Below, in pieces: positions 22,836-34,636 of a stretch of DNA of 64,000 bases. The DNA comes from Crotalaria pallida (taxonomy: Eukaryota > Streptophyta > Magnoliopsida > Fabales > Fabaceae). Every line of letters starts with the position of its first letter. Positions within the stretch are counted from its first letter, which is position 1. The notes beneath the pieces were generated by a model that was given only the letters and a program-made list of their open reading frames with translations, was not told the origin of the DNA and did not search any database. The DNA lies in assembly GCA_037953625.1 (NCBI GenBank), contig CM075655.1:116319001-116383000 (forward strand). Reading direction: 5' to 3'. Both the position numbers and the translations under genes were made by a program.

Positions 22836-22911
22836 GTCTTGCTGTCGTCGCCTCTTTGTCGCATCTCGCAACAAGCACTAATCAACTATTACTTCCAGGT
22901 AGCATTGACAA

Positions 22912-23465
22912 TTTGGGTGGGCGGGCGGGCATGGGCGCATGCCCGCCAATGCCCGCCCATTAAAATTTCGTGGGCGAAAAATTGAAACCCTGCCCTCCCG
23001 CCGGGCGAGCGGGCTTGTGGGCGGCCCGCTATAATTAAAAAAAAAATTTAAAAATTAAAAAAACCATAAAGAGGCCAAAAATTAAAAAATGCTAACGGTA
23101 AGTAACTAACGTAAGATTGTAAACTACTCAAAATACTCGAAAAACACATAAAAACAATCAATCAAATGCTGAAAGCAAAAAAATCGGTCAAACAGTTAAA
23201 TAAAAATTGAGCAATCAATTAAAATTTGTACTGGATCAGAATAACAATCAATTTTTTTTAAAAAGTAATCAATACTTAAAAATTAAGAAACATGTGACAT
23301 ATATTTTTTTTTATTTTTAAATTAATGGGCGGCCCGCCACCCGCCCGACAATGCCCGCTAAAAAATGGGCAGGGCGGGCGGGCATTTCTTTTTTTGTTGG
23401 GCTTAAAATCAATGTCATGTCTGCAAAAAATTGCGGGCGGGCGAGCCCCATAGACATCCGCCCTA
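22912..23465. mobile_element. Nested hAT-like element with GGGCGGGC ends
   Basis: The left side begins TTGGGTGGGCGGGCGGGC and the right side ends CATCCGCCCTA. GCCCGCC/GGGCGGC clusters occur in both orientations near the ends. The flanks ATTGACAA and ATTGCTAA match 6 of 8. The assignment is tentative because the target-site duplication is imperfect. Confidence 0.5.
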
Positions 23466-24001
23466 ATTGCTAATGCTACTTCTAGGTGCTGCTATATGTA
23501 ATTAGTTTTTTTTTTTAAACAAATAATACATCATTCAAATGGAACATGTAGATTAGATGATTTTCCCCTTTAGCAATTAGGTTTTCTAGGTTGGAATCAA
23601 GTGCAATTTTTTTTTAATTGTAAGTAATTATGGTCTAAATAGACCCGATCGGATCTTAACGGTCCAGATCGCAACGATTCGGACCATAACGGTCCGGTCT
23701 GGTCTTTGCATTTGAAAAACATCGAGATCGGACTGGACCGGACCATATTAATTTAATCGATCCGGTCCCTAAAGTACATTAAAAATCGGATCGGACCGGA
23801 CCGTTACCCCCTACTTTTCATTTGGTGGGAAGTGTTTCATGGCAGATTGAAGAGTATTTTTTTTTTAGGGTTATTTATATTTCTAAATGTTATCGATATT
23901 TTCACTTTATCAATTTTTTTTTCCTTTTCCAAAATTATCTTTAAGAGTATTTTCTTTTCTGTAATTTATCGAGTCAAGGTGTTTTAGGGGTTTATTATTA
24001 T

Positions 24002-24907
24002 GGGTCCTTATACGGTATTCATCCTTTGTGGATGAGTACTGATACTCAATTCTTCATGGAGGGTTGAGATTGTACCATCAGGTAGACGACTGAGATTGAT
24101 GGATAGGAACATGGTGTATGTATACACCTGGTTAAGTTGAGTGCACCATAAAAAATGTCCATTTGTAGGTTTTATTCTGTAGACTATTTTTTTAATGATA
24201 AATTCTCCTAAAAATAATGACCTCAAAAAATATATTAATCACAATTTTTTAATACTTTTTTACTTAATATAGATCTCATTTCTAATTTTTAATGCAAAAT
24301 TCTCAGCCCCTGTAGAATTTTTTTTATTTTTTAAACTTTTTTAAATATCCTATGTATTTTCCTTTTCACAAATATATATTTTTTTGTTATTCATAATTTT
24401 TTTTTATTTTTATTATGTACTCCTGATAAAGGTTACAATTTTTTTCCTTGTTTTCAAATTTAGTCATTTCAAAAATATTTTATATGTATTCTTCTTCTGT
24501 GGTATGTACTCGTTTTTATGATTTGGATTAAATTTTTTTTACTCTCTGCTCTGAAAAACTATATTTAGTAAAAATTATATTCAAAATTGACATATTCTAA
24601 TAAATCTGTATACTAATCTGTGTAAAAAAATATTCTGAGTAAATATGTGTTAAAATTTTAAAAAAAAAATCATTATTTTTAGGAGAATTTATCATTTCTA
24701 AAAAAACAGTTAATTTTTTTTTTTAAAAAAAACAAACAACATCCAGATAGCCATTTTCTATGATGCACTCAACTTAACCAGGTATATACATACACCATGC
24801 TTTCATCCATCAATCTCAGTCATCCACTTGATGGCACAATCTCAGGCCTCCATGAAGGAATGAGTATCAGTACTCATCCACAAAGGATGAGTATTGTATC
24901 CTTATCC
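24002..24907. mobile_element. Mutator-like MITE with long terminal inverted repeats
   Basis: Inverted repeats of about 170 bp (24002-24170 and 24740-24907) share CATCCTTTGTGGATGAGTA, ATGGTGTATGTATA and TGGTTAAGTTGAGTGCA. Further inverted similarity reaches about 24215 and 24665 (AAATTCTCCTAAAAATAATG). A perfect 9-bp target-site duplication, TATTATTAT, lies at 23993-24001 and 24908-24916. The interior is AT-rich and has no coding content. Confidence 0.85.
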
Positions 24908-25164
24908 TATTATTATTAACGGAATCTTTGAGAATATTTTTGTTTAAGTTTTCTAATTGTCACCCCTAGGAAATTTTTTACTAGAAACTTAGCATGGGTT
25001 ATTAATACTTACATCCCATTTTTAGGATTTTAGAATGAGATTTTATGTCAATTGAGTTAACCCGAGTTAGTTCCAAAATTATTTCTAGTTGAACTATCTT
25101 AAAATTAAACCTAAATTATTTTATTTTTTTGGTTTTTCAAAGTATTCATTCGCATAATTAGGTG

Positions 25165-25310
25165 ACTAATCCTTTCGACGTTGTCGAACTCTTTTGGGGG
25201 CTAATCTCCCAACAAGGCCTCTTACATTCGCAAGAGTCGGGGATCGAACCCTCAGTCACTTAATTAAGTAGCAACAGATCCCTTACCATATGTGCTAACC
25301 TCCACTAATC
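25165..25310 (-). mobile_element. SINE (different family), reverse orientation
   Basis: On the minus strand, GGTTAGCACATATGGTAAGG is A-box-like and GGGTTCGATCCC is a good B box. The body continues to about 25165. Target-site duplications were not found; the limits are approximate. Confidence 0.6.
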
Positions 25311-25449
25311 TAAATTATTTTATTTTAATAACATGATTTACACACTTTGTCACTTTAAGGATAATTTTATTTATCTTGACGCTTTTAATGATAATTTTGC
25401 TTGATTGACATTTAATTACCATAGCGTAGGATTTATAGTTTGAAGTTTT

Positions 25450-25679
25450 GTTTTGTTTTGTTTTTTTTTTTTTTTTATAATTTGGTTTCAATCAGGTGAT
25501 GTCTGGATTTCACATTTTTTGTGGCTCATCTAATTCATCTCGGATCCGCGAGCTGTGCGAGTCTTTAACTCAACGGTATAGATCCTTCCCAAAAATTGTT
25601 GTCCCACTAAGACTCGAACCTTTGATTTTGAAGTCCCTAAGCGCACGACCAGTTTCCACTAGGACTCAATCCACTTGGG
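25450..25679 (-). mobile_element. SINE, second copy of the 7470 family
   Basis: In reverse complement it reads like 7470-7668: CTAGTGGAAACTGG head, GGTTCGAGTCTTAG B-box region and CTCGCGGATCCGAG body. A long T run at 25450-25477 is the A tail. A 16-bp target-site duplication (TATAGTTTGAAGTTTT) lies at 25434-25449 and 25680-25695. Confidence 0.88.
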
Positions 25680-25699
25680 TATAGTTTGAAGTTTTAACC

Positions 25700-26580
25700 A
25701 TGCCTTTTTATTTAGTTTGTAGTTGTTTAATAAAATTAAAATTGATTAATGAATATAACTTAGATGGTCATGTACTAAGTCTTAAAACCTGAGAATTGGA
25801 GATCTCGATTTCGATGTTGGACACCACCATTTGATAGTTTGTTGATAGACTTAACTCCCCTTCCATGATCCCCTTAAAAAAAATCAATATAATCAACTTA
25901 CAAAACTTAAAACTGTAATAATAGATCAAGTACATAAAAAATATTTATGAATTTACTTTGTTAACCAAAATTCCTTTGTTAATTAATCAATATTACAATT
26001 AACTGAAACTCATGAACAAGGTTCAACATAATTGATAGATGATTTGATTCCTTTAATATGATATTAATAGTTCGATCATTGACATATGTATGAAAAAAAA
26101 TTATATTAATAGAAACAAAACTCACTAAAAGAGAATTAGTTTTCAATTGAAATATATCCTTAATATACACTAAAAAATAGTTAACTTACAAATTTTTTTC
26201 ATCAAAAATTCTCCTGATCCACAGTTGCGTAGTACTTCTTTTTTAGGTGTAAAGGTGACATAATTAAGATTTGCTTTTATCAACAAAATTTTGCTTTATT
26301 CATATGGCATAAATTCAATATTTATTATGATGCTTGAGAAACTCAATTATATGTTAATGTACGGAATCATAATTTTGAATTATATGAGTCATTATTTTAA
26401 TGATTGTTTTATCTCACTAATTTGAAACAATATTCTCTTAACTTTGTTTCGATTACTTGCTTAAAAATTAATATATTTTTAGTTTTTTAATAAAAAATAT
26501 TCATACACATTTATTTATCTTTTATCGTATTTTTTAATAAATTTCTAATCACAAGAGTTAGTTGCGTTTTGTGGTGTTTC
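25700..26580. other. AT-rich intergenic DNA without recognisable gene
   Basis: No gene, RNA or bounded transposon was recognised between the two flanking SINEs. Confidence 0.6.
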
Positions 26581-26596
26581 AAAGAGGGCGGTGACT

Positions 26597-26816
26597 ACCA
26601 AAGGGGTTTGGTTCAGTTGGTGTAAACCCCCAACTGAAATATTGGGAATGAGATACAGGTGCTAGTAGCCCCGTGTTCGATTCCCACTAAAAACATCCCG
26701 CTGGGAGAGCCAGCCACGCAGCTCGCTCCGGATTAATCTTAAGGGCTCCCTGGTATTAAGGATATTCTTGAGGATACCGGTGGTTCCGCAAGGAATACGG
26801 ACAAAAAAAAAAAAAA
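26597..26816 (+). mobile_element. SINE with 10-bp target-site duplication
   Basis: The head GGTTCAGTTGGTGTAA is A-box-like and CGTGTTCGATTCCCAC carries the B box. A run of 14 A residues ends the element. GGCGGTGACT flanks both sides (26587-26596 and 26817-26826). Confidence 0.88.
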
Positions 26817-27433
26817 GGCGGTGACTCATGAATGTGTCATTGCTTTTTACGCGATACAACCAATTGCCGTTAAAGCCGTTTTTTAAGATTTTAAGTTTTG
26901 AGACATTATGGTAATTTCATTATCACACACTCATCTTCAATCCCCGCCTGCTTCTCCTCATATGCCCACCTGCTTCACCTTAGATTTGGTAAGGTATATA
27001 TAAATTCAATATTTGCATTTCACATCCTTAGTAGTTAGTAGGAAGCGGATAGGTGCGGGTTAAACTCTTGCCTAGACACTTTTATTCTTCTTTTACTTAC
27101 TGCTACCTCCGTCTTCATCTCAAAAAGTTAGTAAATTTTTGAAAATTCAACAAAAATAAGTAAATATGTTTTTAATACATTGCTTCCCAAATCAATCAAT
27201 TATCAAAGTAAGTATTTAATACATGTTTCTTATTTAACCAATAATACAATATATAATATAATTTTAATTTTTTTATTCACTATTTTAACTTTAGTTTGAG
27301 ATAATTTTTTTTTATGTTTTTCACTAACTTTATAGGACGGTTGGAATATATTTTTTACCTTCAAAAATATGAAAGTTTAGCAAAATTATGGCTTTACTTG
27401 GATTCGAACCCATTATAGTAAGAGTTTAATATT

Positions 27434-27590
27434 TGTACACTGACAGTGTAAAGTTTTTATACTGTCAGTGCATTATCCACCATCAATATGCATTACTTTT
27501 ACTTATAAGTCAATCATAGCTAACCAATCAATGGTGTATAATATGCTGACAGTGTAAAAAAATTTAAACTGTCAGTGCATACATTATTTT
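27434..27590. mobile_element. Palindromic MITE with ACTGACAGTGTAAA ends
   Basis: CACTGACAGTGTAAA occurs near the left end, and its relatives (ACTGTCAGTGCAT, GCTGACAGTGTAAA) occur in both orientations near the right end. The segment folds into a hairpin of about 155 bp. The target-site duplication is not clear. Confidence 0.6.
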
Positions 27591-28261
27591 ATGTTATACT
27601 AATACTTTTTTTAGTTAATCTTATACGTACTAAATAAGAAAAAAAGAATCACAAAAGAAATTTATATTTAAGAATGAATGAAGTATTATTTTTAACCCAA
27701 AAAACTAGATGCGAAAATTAAAGTAAAAAAGTGTATAATTTTATAATATTAAAAGGTAAAAATGTATTTCTTAACTTTGAAGAACATCATAGCCCGGGCC
27801 CAAAAGTTAATTCATGAATAGGAGGTGTTTTGTTATGCCAAAAGAGTTTTCATTTTGGAGAAATAGTGCTGAAACCCTACTTTTATCCCCAAACCTCATT
27901 TTTTTCATAATACTAATAATATATATTTTTTAAATCCCATTATACTCCTTCTTTTTTTTTTACAAACCCTACACCTCACCCTCATTCTTCACTTTCAACT
28001 CCATCTTCTCACTGTCATTTCCACCGTCGCCTCAAGGTATACACGTTCTTCTTCTTCCCTCATTACTGTTTTTTTCTTTGTGGGTTTTTGTTTTGTTTTT
28101 GTTTATTTGATGTAGGAGGGTTTGGTTTAGGTTTTGTTTTTTGCTTTTAGGGTTTTGTTCTTTTTCATTTTTCTGTAGTTTTAGGGTTTATTTTTATTGT
28201 TGTTGTGTTGTTTTTCAAATTCGTCGTTATATTGTTGTGTTGAAGATATGCAGTCGCTGCA

Positions 28262-28545
28262 ACTTTCCGACATAGGCGTGTCAGAATTTTTTTAAAAAAA
28301 AATTTAACAAATTTTTCCGACATACATGTATCGGAATTTTGTTAAAATTCTGACACTTGTGTGTTGGAATTTTTTCCGGTAAAAAAAATGGCTATCGGGT
28401 TAATTCCGACAAACCAGTGTCGGAAAATAAAAATTCCGACTCATGGTTCTCGGAATTTTTTTAAAAAATGTTAACAAATTTTTTTGACATACCCGTGTCG
28501 GAATTTTGTTGACACTGGTGTGTCGGAATTTTTCCAGCAACGTAA
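28262..28545. repeat. Array of TTCCGACA...TGTCGGAA palindromes
   Basis: About six imperfect palindromes with arms TTCCGACA/TGTCGGAA and variable 6-9 base centres are separated by A/T-rich spacers. They resemble transposon subterminal repeats, but no matching transposon termini were identified around them. Confidence 0.65.
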
Positions 28546-28559
28546 AAAAAACGCACATT

Positions 28560-29940
28560 AAACAAAAGTTACCTTCAACAAGGAGCAGAGAAAGACCACT
28601 AGAAGGTGTCAGGGAGAGAATGTCAGGGAGAGAGGGGTTTGTTATGTGGAACAATGTATAAAAGGTGGAAAGGTGGAAAGGTAGAAGGTGGTGGGGTTTG
28701 AGGTTTTTTTAGTGTAGAAGGTGAAAATGTGGTGGGGTTTGGAGTTTCTTTCCTTTTTTTTTTTTTAATGTTGAAAGGCATAATGGACATTCTCCATTAA
28801 AATGGAGTTTGGGGGATAGTTCTGGGCTTTGTAGACTAACTCCTTTGATTTTTAGTCCCCAAAAACCCAAACTCGAGAATTTGATCCTCATTTCAATTTT
28901 TCATAGACAAAACTTTCTTTTCCAGTGTTTTTTTTCGTCTCGGTCAACATGGAAACGCTTTTCCGTCCCTAACATGGAAGCCATTAATAAACAGCATTCC
29001 ATCTTCAACTTCACGGAAACAATCCCGTCTATATGCAAAGACGGAAGAAATAAACTTCTGCTCACTGCAACATTATCGGCTACCACAACATCAAACACAA
29101 TAGAAGCTTCCGCTCTGAACTTAGTGCTGCGGAAATCAATGCTTCTCTTTTTATAATTGAAAATAACTTAATATCCAGAACTTGAATGGAAGAAGAAAAC
29201 GATATACAGATGCAATGCAATTTTCATTATCTTTTTTTAGCGAAGGGAAGGAACAAATATATCAAGGTCCTTCATGAAAAGATTGACACATGGGTAGTGG
29301 TTGTCATGTAGCCAAATAATTATTTTTTTCGGCAAATAAAATGCTAAATGGTACATGGGTACCGGTTGTCCTGCAGTCACACTTTTTTTTTTCTTTCGTC
29401 TTTGCATATACGGTATTGTTTGGTGAATTTAGTATCTTCTTCCATTTTGGATGAAATTTTTTCGTCATTCGGTAGATGAAAATTTTTTATTTCGTTAGGA
29501 ACGAAAAAGTTATTTCATCAAAGAAAAGACGAAAAAAATAACACACAAAATAATAATTTTGTCCATAAAAAATTGAAATGGGTCAAAATTTCACTTTTGG
29601 AGACCAAAATCAAAACTCATGCCAAAATTCAGTTACCATTTTTGCCACAATTCCTTCACCTTCATCTTTTGCGTAGTTGCATATACAAAGCCCAGCATGC
29701 TCCACGATTGAGTTACCTCGACATTGTTTAACTTCTCACTTCTCATGGTGACTGCAATGATTTTTTTGTTGAATGGATTGGGTGGGAAAAAAAATGAGTA
29801 ATAATATCTGAACATTCATATATAATATATAGATTTATTATTCAAATATCTAATTTGTCTTATATGTAATTTTATTATTTTTTTTTATATAAGAATAGTT
29901 AGATGTTGAATTGTTGATTCGGATATTAAATTTGGATATT
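28560..29940. other. Unassigned intergenic DNA
   Basis: Open frames at 28809-29156 (plus) and 28901-29098 (minus) overlap and are not recognised. Short imperfect direct repeats (ACATGGGTA...GGTTGTC) occur at about 29289 and 29353. No gene could be supported. Confidence 0.4.
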
Positions 29941-29984
29941 TATGTAACATTAATAAAAAAATAGTTTTTTAACCTTGACCGTTA

Positions 29985-30110
29985 CGGTTGAGGATAAGAG
30001 GCTAAAAGTGGATGTATTTCATTCGGAAGTGTTATATATTTGTATTTACAAAATAAAAAGACTTTGTATTTATTTTTTTAATGAAATACATTCACTTTTA
30101 GGCTTTTATC
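29985..30110. repeat. Fold-back repeat
   Basis: GGCTAAAAGTGGATGTATTTCATT near 30000 (first 20 bases) is inverted as AATGAAATACATTCACTTTTA near 30079. A related arm (GGTTAAAAGTGGAT) is found at about 38777, inside another MITE. Confidence 0.55.
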
Positions 30111-30658
30111 ATATTAATAAAACCCTTAAAAAAATTAGAGCATCTCCACTCGTGATCGAATCTTTTCGTTCTTAAATGGACCTCACACATTATTTTATTA
30201 TTTTTCACATCTTTCTATACTTTAAAAACCTTTAAGAATCTCAACAACAATTTCACTCCACTCATGAACCTACTTTTCGTTCATAAATAGGTCCAACCAC
30301 CTACCTCACACTCATAATATTTTATAATAAATATATTTACCATCAACTAACCATATTTTTTTACCGCAAAAAAAAAAATTTATCCATGTTTTAAATTTTT
30401 TTAACACTTATTTACTCAAAATATTTTTTTACAAGTTGGTATATAAATTTATTAGAATATGTCAGTTTTGAATACAGTTTTTACTCAATATAAAAGCAAA
30501 GAGTAAAAAAAAATTCCAAATCATAAAAACTAGTGCATATAAGTGAAGAAAAATACACGTATAATATTTTTGAATTGACTACATTTGAAAATAAGGAAAA
30601 AAAATTAACCTTGATCAAAGAGCACAGATTAAAAAAAAATTAAATCCGAATAACAAAA

Positions 30659-30681
30659 TATATATATATATATATATATAT
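30659..30681. repeat. (TA)n microsatellite
   Basis: An uninterrupted TA run of about 11 units. Confidence 0.85.
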
Positions 30682-30779
30682 TTGTGAAAAGAAAAATACA
30701 TAGAATATTTTTTAATTGACTACAATTGAATTTTAAAAAAAATTAGGTGTGTTTATTGGTGTTTTTCTCTCTACTTCCT

Positions 30780-31290
30780 TCTTATTCAAATGCGTTGAGA
30801 ATCAGATAACATTCGTTTTTCTCACGAACGAACCGAACCTCCTTTAGTCCTTTACTTACTCCGGCTGTACATACGGGGAAAATACGAAATAACTTGTGGA
30901 GTCCATTTCTGAAATCCATGGTAGGAGTCACTGCACTCACCCGTGGCCATACTCCAAGAGTTGGGAACATGCTACGTGCTTGGCCAGGTCTAGTAATAGT
31001 CATAGCTTATTCTGACGCCCTCTCGCGCTGCGGAAGCAACCAAATAAAGGGAAAAACCGAAACTCAGACATGAAAGATGAAACCAAATCTACTGTGCATG
31101 ATGAGATGCATCTCACATCTCTAGCATGTAGCATCATTGCTTATGCTCGCTCTCTGTAAACTGCACCAATCACAATGTAACCTACACCCATTTACATGGA
31201 TAGCCTCTATAGCTTGAGCCAGGCAGTCTTTTCTGCCATTGGAGCTAGTCTGAGAAATTCTCGCCAGAAGAACAATTTTTTATATCTTAC
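30780..31290. other. GC-richer island of unknown origin
   Basis: Base composition is visibly less AT-rich than both flanks, and homopolymers disappear. A 73-codon minus-strand frame (30782-31003) is present, with no family I recognise. It may be an organellar-derived insertion or an exon fragment captured by a transposon. Confidence 0.35.
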
Positions 31291-31319
31291 ATACTGTGTT
31301 ACTGTATTAGAGTAAGGAA

Positions 31320-31490
31320 AATGTTTATCTAACATTGGTATTTGACATATGGGGTTGATACCTGTCTTTTTAGATAAAAGCTGATGAGGGTTTTATTAGA
31401 AAGAGAAATTGTAAGATCCACCAATTTTTACCTAAAAAAGCAGATGTCTCATATAGATGTCAAATACAGATGTTTAAATAACAGAATTGT
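31320..31490. mobile_element. MITE, copy 1 of a family also at 47003
   Basis: TGGTATTTGACATATGG at the left and CATATAGATGTCAAATACAG at the right form inverted ends. TACCTGTCTTTTTAG and TTTACCTAAAAAAGCAG pair inside. The same layout occurs at 47003-47152. Confidence 0.7.
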
Positions 31491-31499
31491 TAGAGTAAT

Positions 31500-32740
31500 G
31501 CTCATTTCAGCAGGTACATGTCGTGGCTAAACTTATATGCTTAAAAAAAAAATAGCATTAGAGTAAAAATAAAAAATATACTTACATAATTTTGTGAGTT
31601 TGTATAAGCATATATGTTTGGTAAAAGCAATACTTTATCTTTTAATATGTATGTTAAGATTGGAATGTTAAATTAATTAAAAAGATATTAATAAATTGAC
31701 TGCGTAAAAAGAAAAAAGTGAATTTTAAGTGTGACAATGATATATGCTTAGATTGAAGATATTCTTGTGAATTTTGTCAAAAATGTTCTTATGGTTTTTG
31801 TTAAAGGGCTTTTTAGATTCTTACTTTGTAAACACATGGTGGATTTTTTTTTTTTTTTTTATACAGGATTTTATTCACACTTTGTAAAGGTTTTTAGGTT
31901 ATATTAATGTATTGGTTCGAAATTAGGCAAGTTCAAGTTTTATTAAAGTGGGTCAAAAAGTTTTCATATATATTTAGATTATATTTTGAGAGTTTAAACT
32001 CGCCTATTTTACTAGACTTGTGCTAGTAGCAGGCTTTTTTTTATTTGTCGCCTCCGGTCCATCCCCAATATTTCATCTTTCCCTTTTTTTCTACATTATA
32101 TGAATTATCTCATCTTCGTGATTCTCTATTTCCCTCCCCCCATTATTCATCACCACTAGAATACACAATTTCTCATGGCAAATCACCTCAAGGTCTCCAT
32201 AATATACATAGGCGTGACACACACAAAAGGTTTTTGCAATGTCACACATAAATGATGACAACACGAGGCATTAATAATGAAATATAATTAATTTAATTTT
32301 TTGAATTTTGCATCTCATGGCTAAACAATGGACTTAGAAATTGAATTAAGAATTCCAACTCTACATTCTAATTATTTACAGAATCTAGATATGAAATTAC
32401 AATATAATTCTAGCTAACTCAATTCCAATTCCAACGAAATTAGAATTGGAATTACAATTCCAAACTGAAATTCCAATTCCGCCTACTCGTTTTAGTAAAC
32501 AATCATTCTCAACTTTTAAAAACGTGATTGGCTTTGGTGGATTCTCCTTATTGGAAATTTAATATTTTTTTTTATAAATTAATTTTATGATGTTTTTTTT
32601 ACTATATTTTATTTTTTATACTCAGTTTTAATAATTGAAATGAAGAGAATCCTAAATTTAATACAATGGCATAATTGTTTATTTGAAATATAATTACAAA
32701 TATATTATAAAAATGATATTTGTTAGTAAACTATCATAGA
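31500..32740. other. AT-rich intergenic DNA with AATTCCAATTCC-type repeats
   Basis: No gene is visible. Near 32338-32490, many AATTCCAATT / AATTGGAATT units occur in both orientations, typical of a small palindromic MITE, but ends and target sites are unclear. Confidence 0.5.
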
Positions 32741-32744
32741 AAAA

Positions 32745-32932
32745 ACCAACATGGATTGGGACGAATGGTAAGCGGCTTGGTCTCGCTTAAGCAAGGTCTC
32801 GAGTTCGAGTCATTGTGGATGCAGAAAACTCATGTTGGGAGACTCGCCTGCTATAGCCAGGCACGCAACCCGGGTCAGATCCGGACCTAACTAGGTAGTA
32901 CCTAGGGAACCGGGTAGGCAACCAAAAAACAA
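32745..32932 (+). mobile_element. SINE with 17-bp target-site duplication
   Basis: GGGACGAATGGTAAGCGG is A-box-like and GAGTTCGAGTCATTG B-box-like. A GC-richer body and an A-rich end follow. A perfect 17-bp duplication lies at 32728-32744 and 32933-32949. Confidence 0.88.
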
Positions 32933-33206
32933 AAACTATCATAGAAAAAGGAGAAATAAATCAAATAATAATCTACGAATTAAAAATAAATTAAATTATT
33001 CAATAATGTAAAAGATTTGTTTTTATATTGTACCAATCCGAGTCATATAATTGTAATATTCTTGGGTACATGTACGAGTATGGGTATGCGACACGTCATT
33101 TTCCTATGTATATGGTACATTGGGGTATACTTAATTAGCTGGTACAATCTATTCATTAGCAACATAATTTGACCAATATTCTTTTCACTGAAAATGAAAA
33201 ACTAAA

Positions 33207-33372
33207 CCAACGAGCTGTTGGTGCAGTGGTGCCAGGGGCTGCACTTGGTAGGGCGAACCACGGTTCGATCCCCCGCAACAACGTTGGGAGAGGAATAAAA
33301 CCTTAACCCTGGGACCCCCCTCGAACTGGATTAGTCGGCCCAATGGGCCGGATATCAGGGTGCAAACCAAAA
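33207..33372 (+). mobile_element. SINE with 16-bp target-site duplication
   Basis: TTGGTGCAGTGGTGCCAGG carries the A box and ACGGTTCGATCCCCC the B box. The flanks AAAATGAAAAACTAAA at 33191-33206 and 33373-33388 are identical. It lies 0.26 kb from the preceding SINE but is of a different family. Confidence 0.88.
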
Positions 33373-33389
33373 AAAATGAAAAACTAAAA

Positions 33390-34400
33390 CATTTTATCAT
33401 TTCAATCTTTGATATCTTTTATTTCTTCCATTATCATCAACCATGTCAATCTATCCCTCACTTTCCATACTTTTATTGAAGCTTCACGTACATGGAAATA
33501 AAAGTTACTATAAAACAATAAAAATGTATTTCGTTGGAGTTGTCTTATGTAGTGGAATTTCGGAATAGATTCACACAAAACAATATGTGAGTGAACAACC
33601 ACTGCACCTCTTTTCCTTTCTCTTTTCTTTAAAATCTGATTCCTTAACTTGTTATTTGCATGAAATTGAAACAAGAACACAAAAATATCGATTTGCAAAA
33701 AATCATAAATTGATACGAAAGAACCAATTCGCAATTAGTTGACCGGGTAATACTCTGGTACGAATTCCTATAGTAGTTGCATGCTCATGTTTAGGCACAT
33801 AAAATACCACACCTATAAAGTGCTCCTCGATCTGGTGATGGTACCTTCCTCATTCATCATATCCTATATCTTCTATAGTTGTAGGATACTAGTATAGTAT
33901 AATATTATTCGGAATTTTTCGCATAGTCATTTATATAAGGTCAAACTTATTATATAAGTGACCATGTTTTTCGTGGAGTGGCTTTATTTCTTTGTTTAGA
34001 AAAAAAATCAAAATTTATCCTTCCTGCATTGAAAAGAAAAAAAAGAAGAAATAAACCATGGCTTGAAGATCAGAGCTAACTAGCTACCTCGCTCGTTATA
34101 TGCCGTGATATTTCCTACTCGATAAGATAGCATCCTGAGATCAAAGAAGATTTCCGAAATGATGCTCAACAATGAAATCAGTAACATGCTGTTATCTGAT
34201 GCTAATGGAGTTGAGCATGTGAGAATGTAATTCTTTCTGTTGCCGTTGTTTTTCGTTAGATAAAAAGGAAAAAAAAAGTATTTGGAAGTGGATTTGGACT
34301 TTTTAAGCATTTTACGAAATAACTAGAAAAAGACCAATTTCAAAAATCAAATACTTTTATTTGCTAAAAAAACATAAAATGTTCTAATCATATATACTCC
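33390..34400. other. AT-rich intergenic DNA without recognisable gene
   Basis: Only short non-descript open frames are present. Confidence 0.6.
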
Positions 34401-34401
34401 A

Positions 34402-34405
<4 letters not shown>

Positions 34406-34459
<54 letters not shown>
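34406..34459. repeat. (TA)n microsatellite
   Basis: An uninterrupted TA run of about 27 units. Confidence 0.9.
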
Positions 34460-34461
<2 letters not shown>

Positions 34462-34636
34462 TAGATAATGAAAGTATCTTGATCCTTTCTATAAATACTT
34501 AATCCAATTTTAAACGTCATCAATTGCTTCTTTTTCACAAACATCCATACTTACTCAACATTTTTAAGAGTTTTAAAGATAATTGTAGAGGTAATTTTGA
34601 AAAAATATACCAAATATTATCCATTTCAATACTAAT

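Larger units (their letters stand above)
22348..23813. mobile_element. Non-autonomous hAT element (1.47 kb)
   Basis: The ends are TAAGGGTGTAAGTGATCCGG and, inverted from the right, TAGGGGGTAACGGTCCGG. A perfect 8-bp target-site duplication, CTTTTCAT, lies at 22340-22347 and 23814-23821. Many copies of GGTCCGGTCCGATC-like motifs sit near both ends. Inside lie a CT-rich segment with tandem repeats (22560-22870) and a second inverted-repeat element (22912-23465). No transposase was found. Confidence 0.85.

Noticed and set aside
22571..22963. 130-codon open frame (plus) and a 90-codon frame on the other strand in the hAT element
   Set aside because: The composition is dominated by a GC-rich minisatellite, the frames overlap on opposite strands, and no family is recognisable. 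Treated as a by-product of the repeat.
27107..27345. Another Stowaway-like MITE starting CTCCGTCTTCATC
   Set aside because: The right end (ATAGGACGGTTGG) is only a weak inverse of the left, and the TA flanks are uncertain. Probably a decayed copy, but not safe to list.
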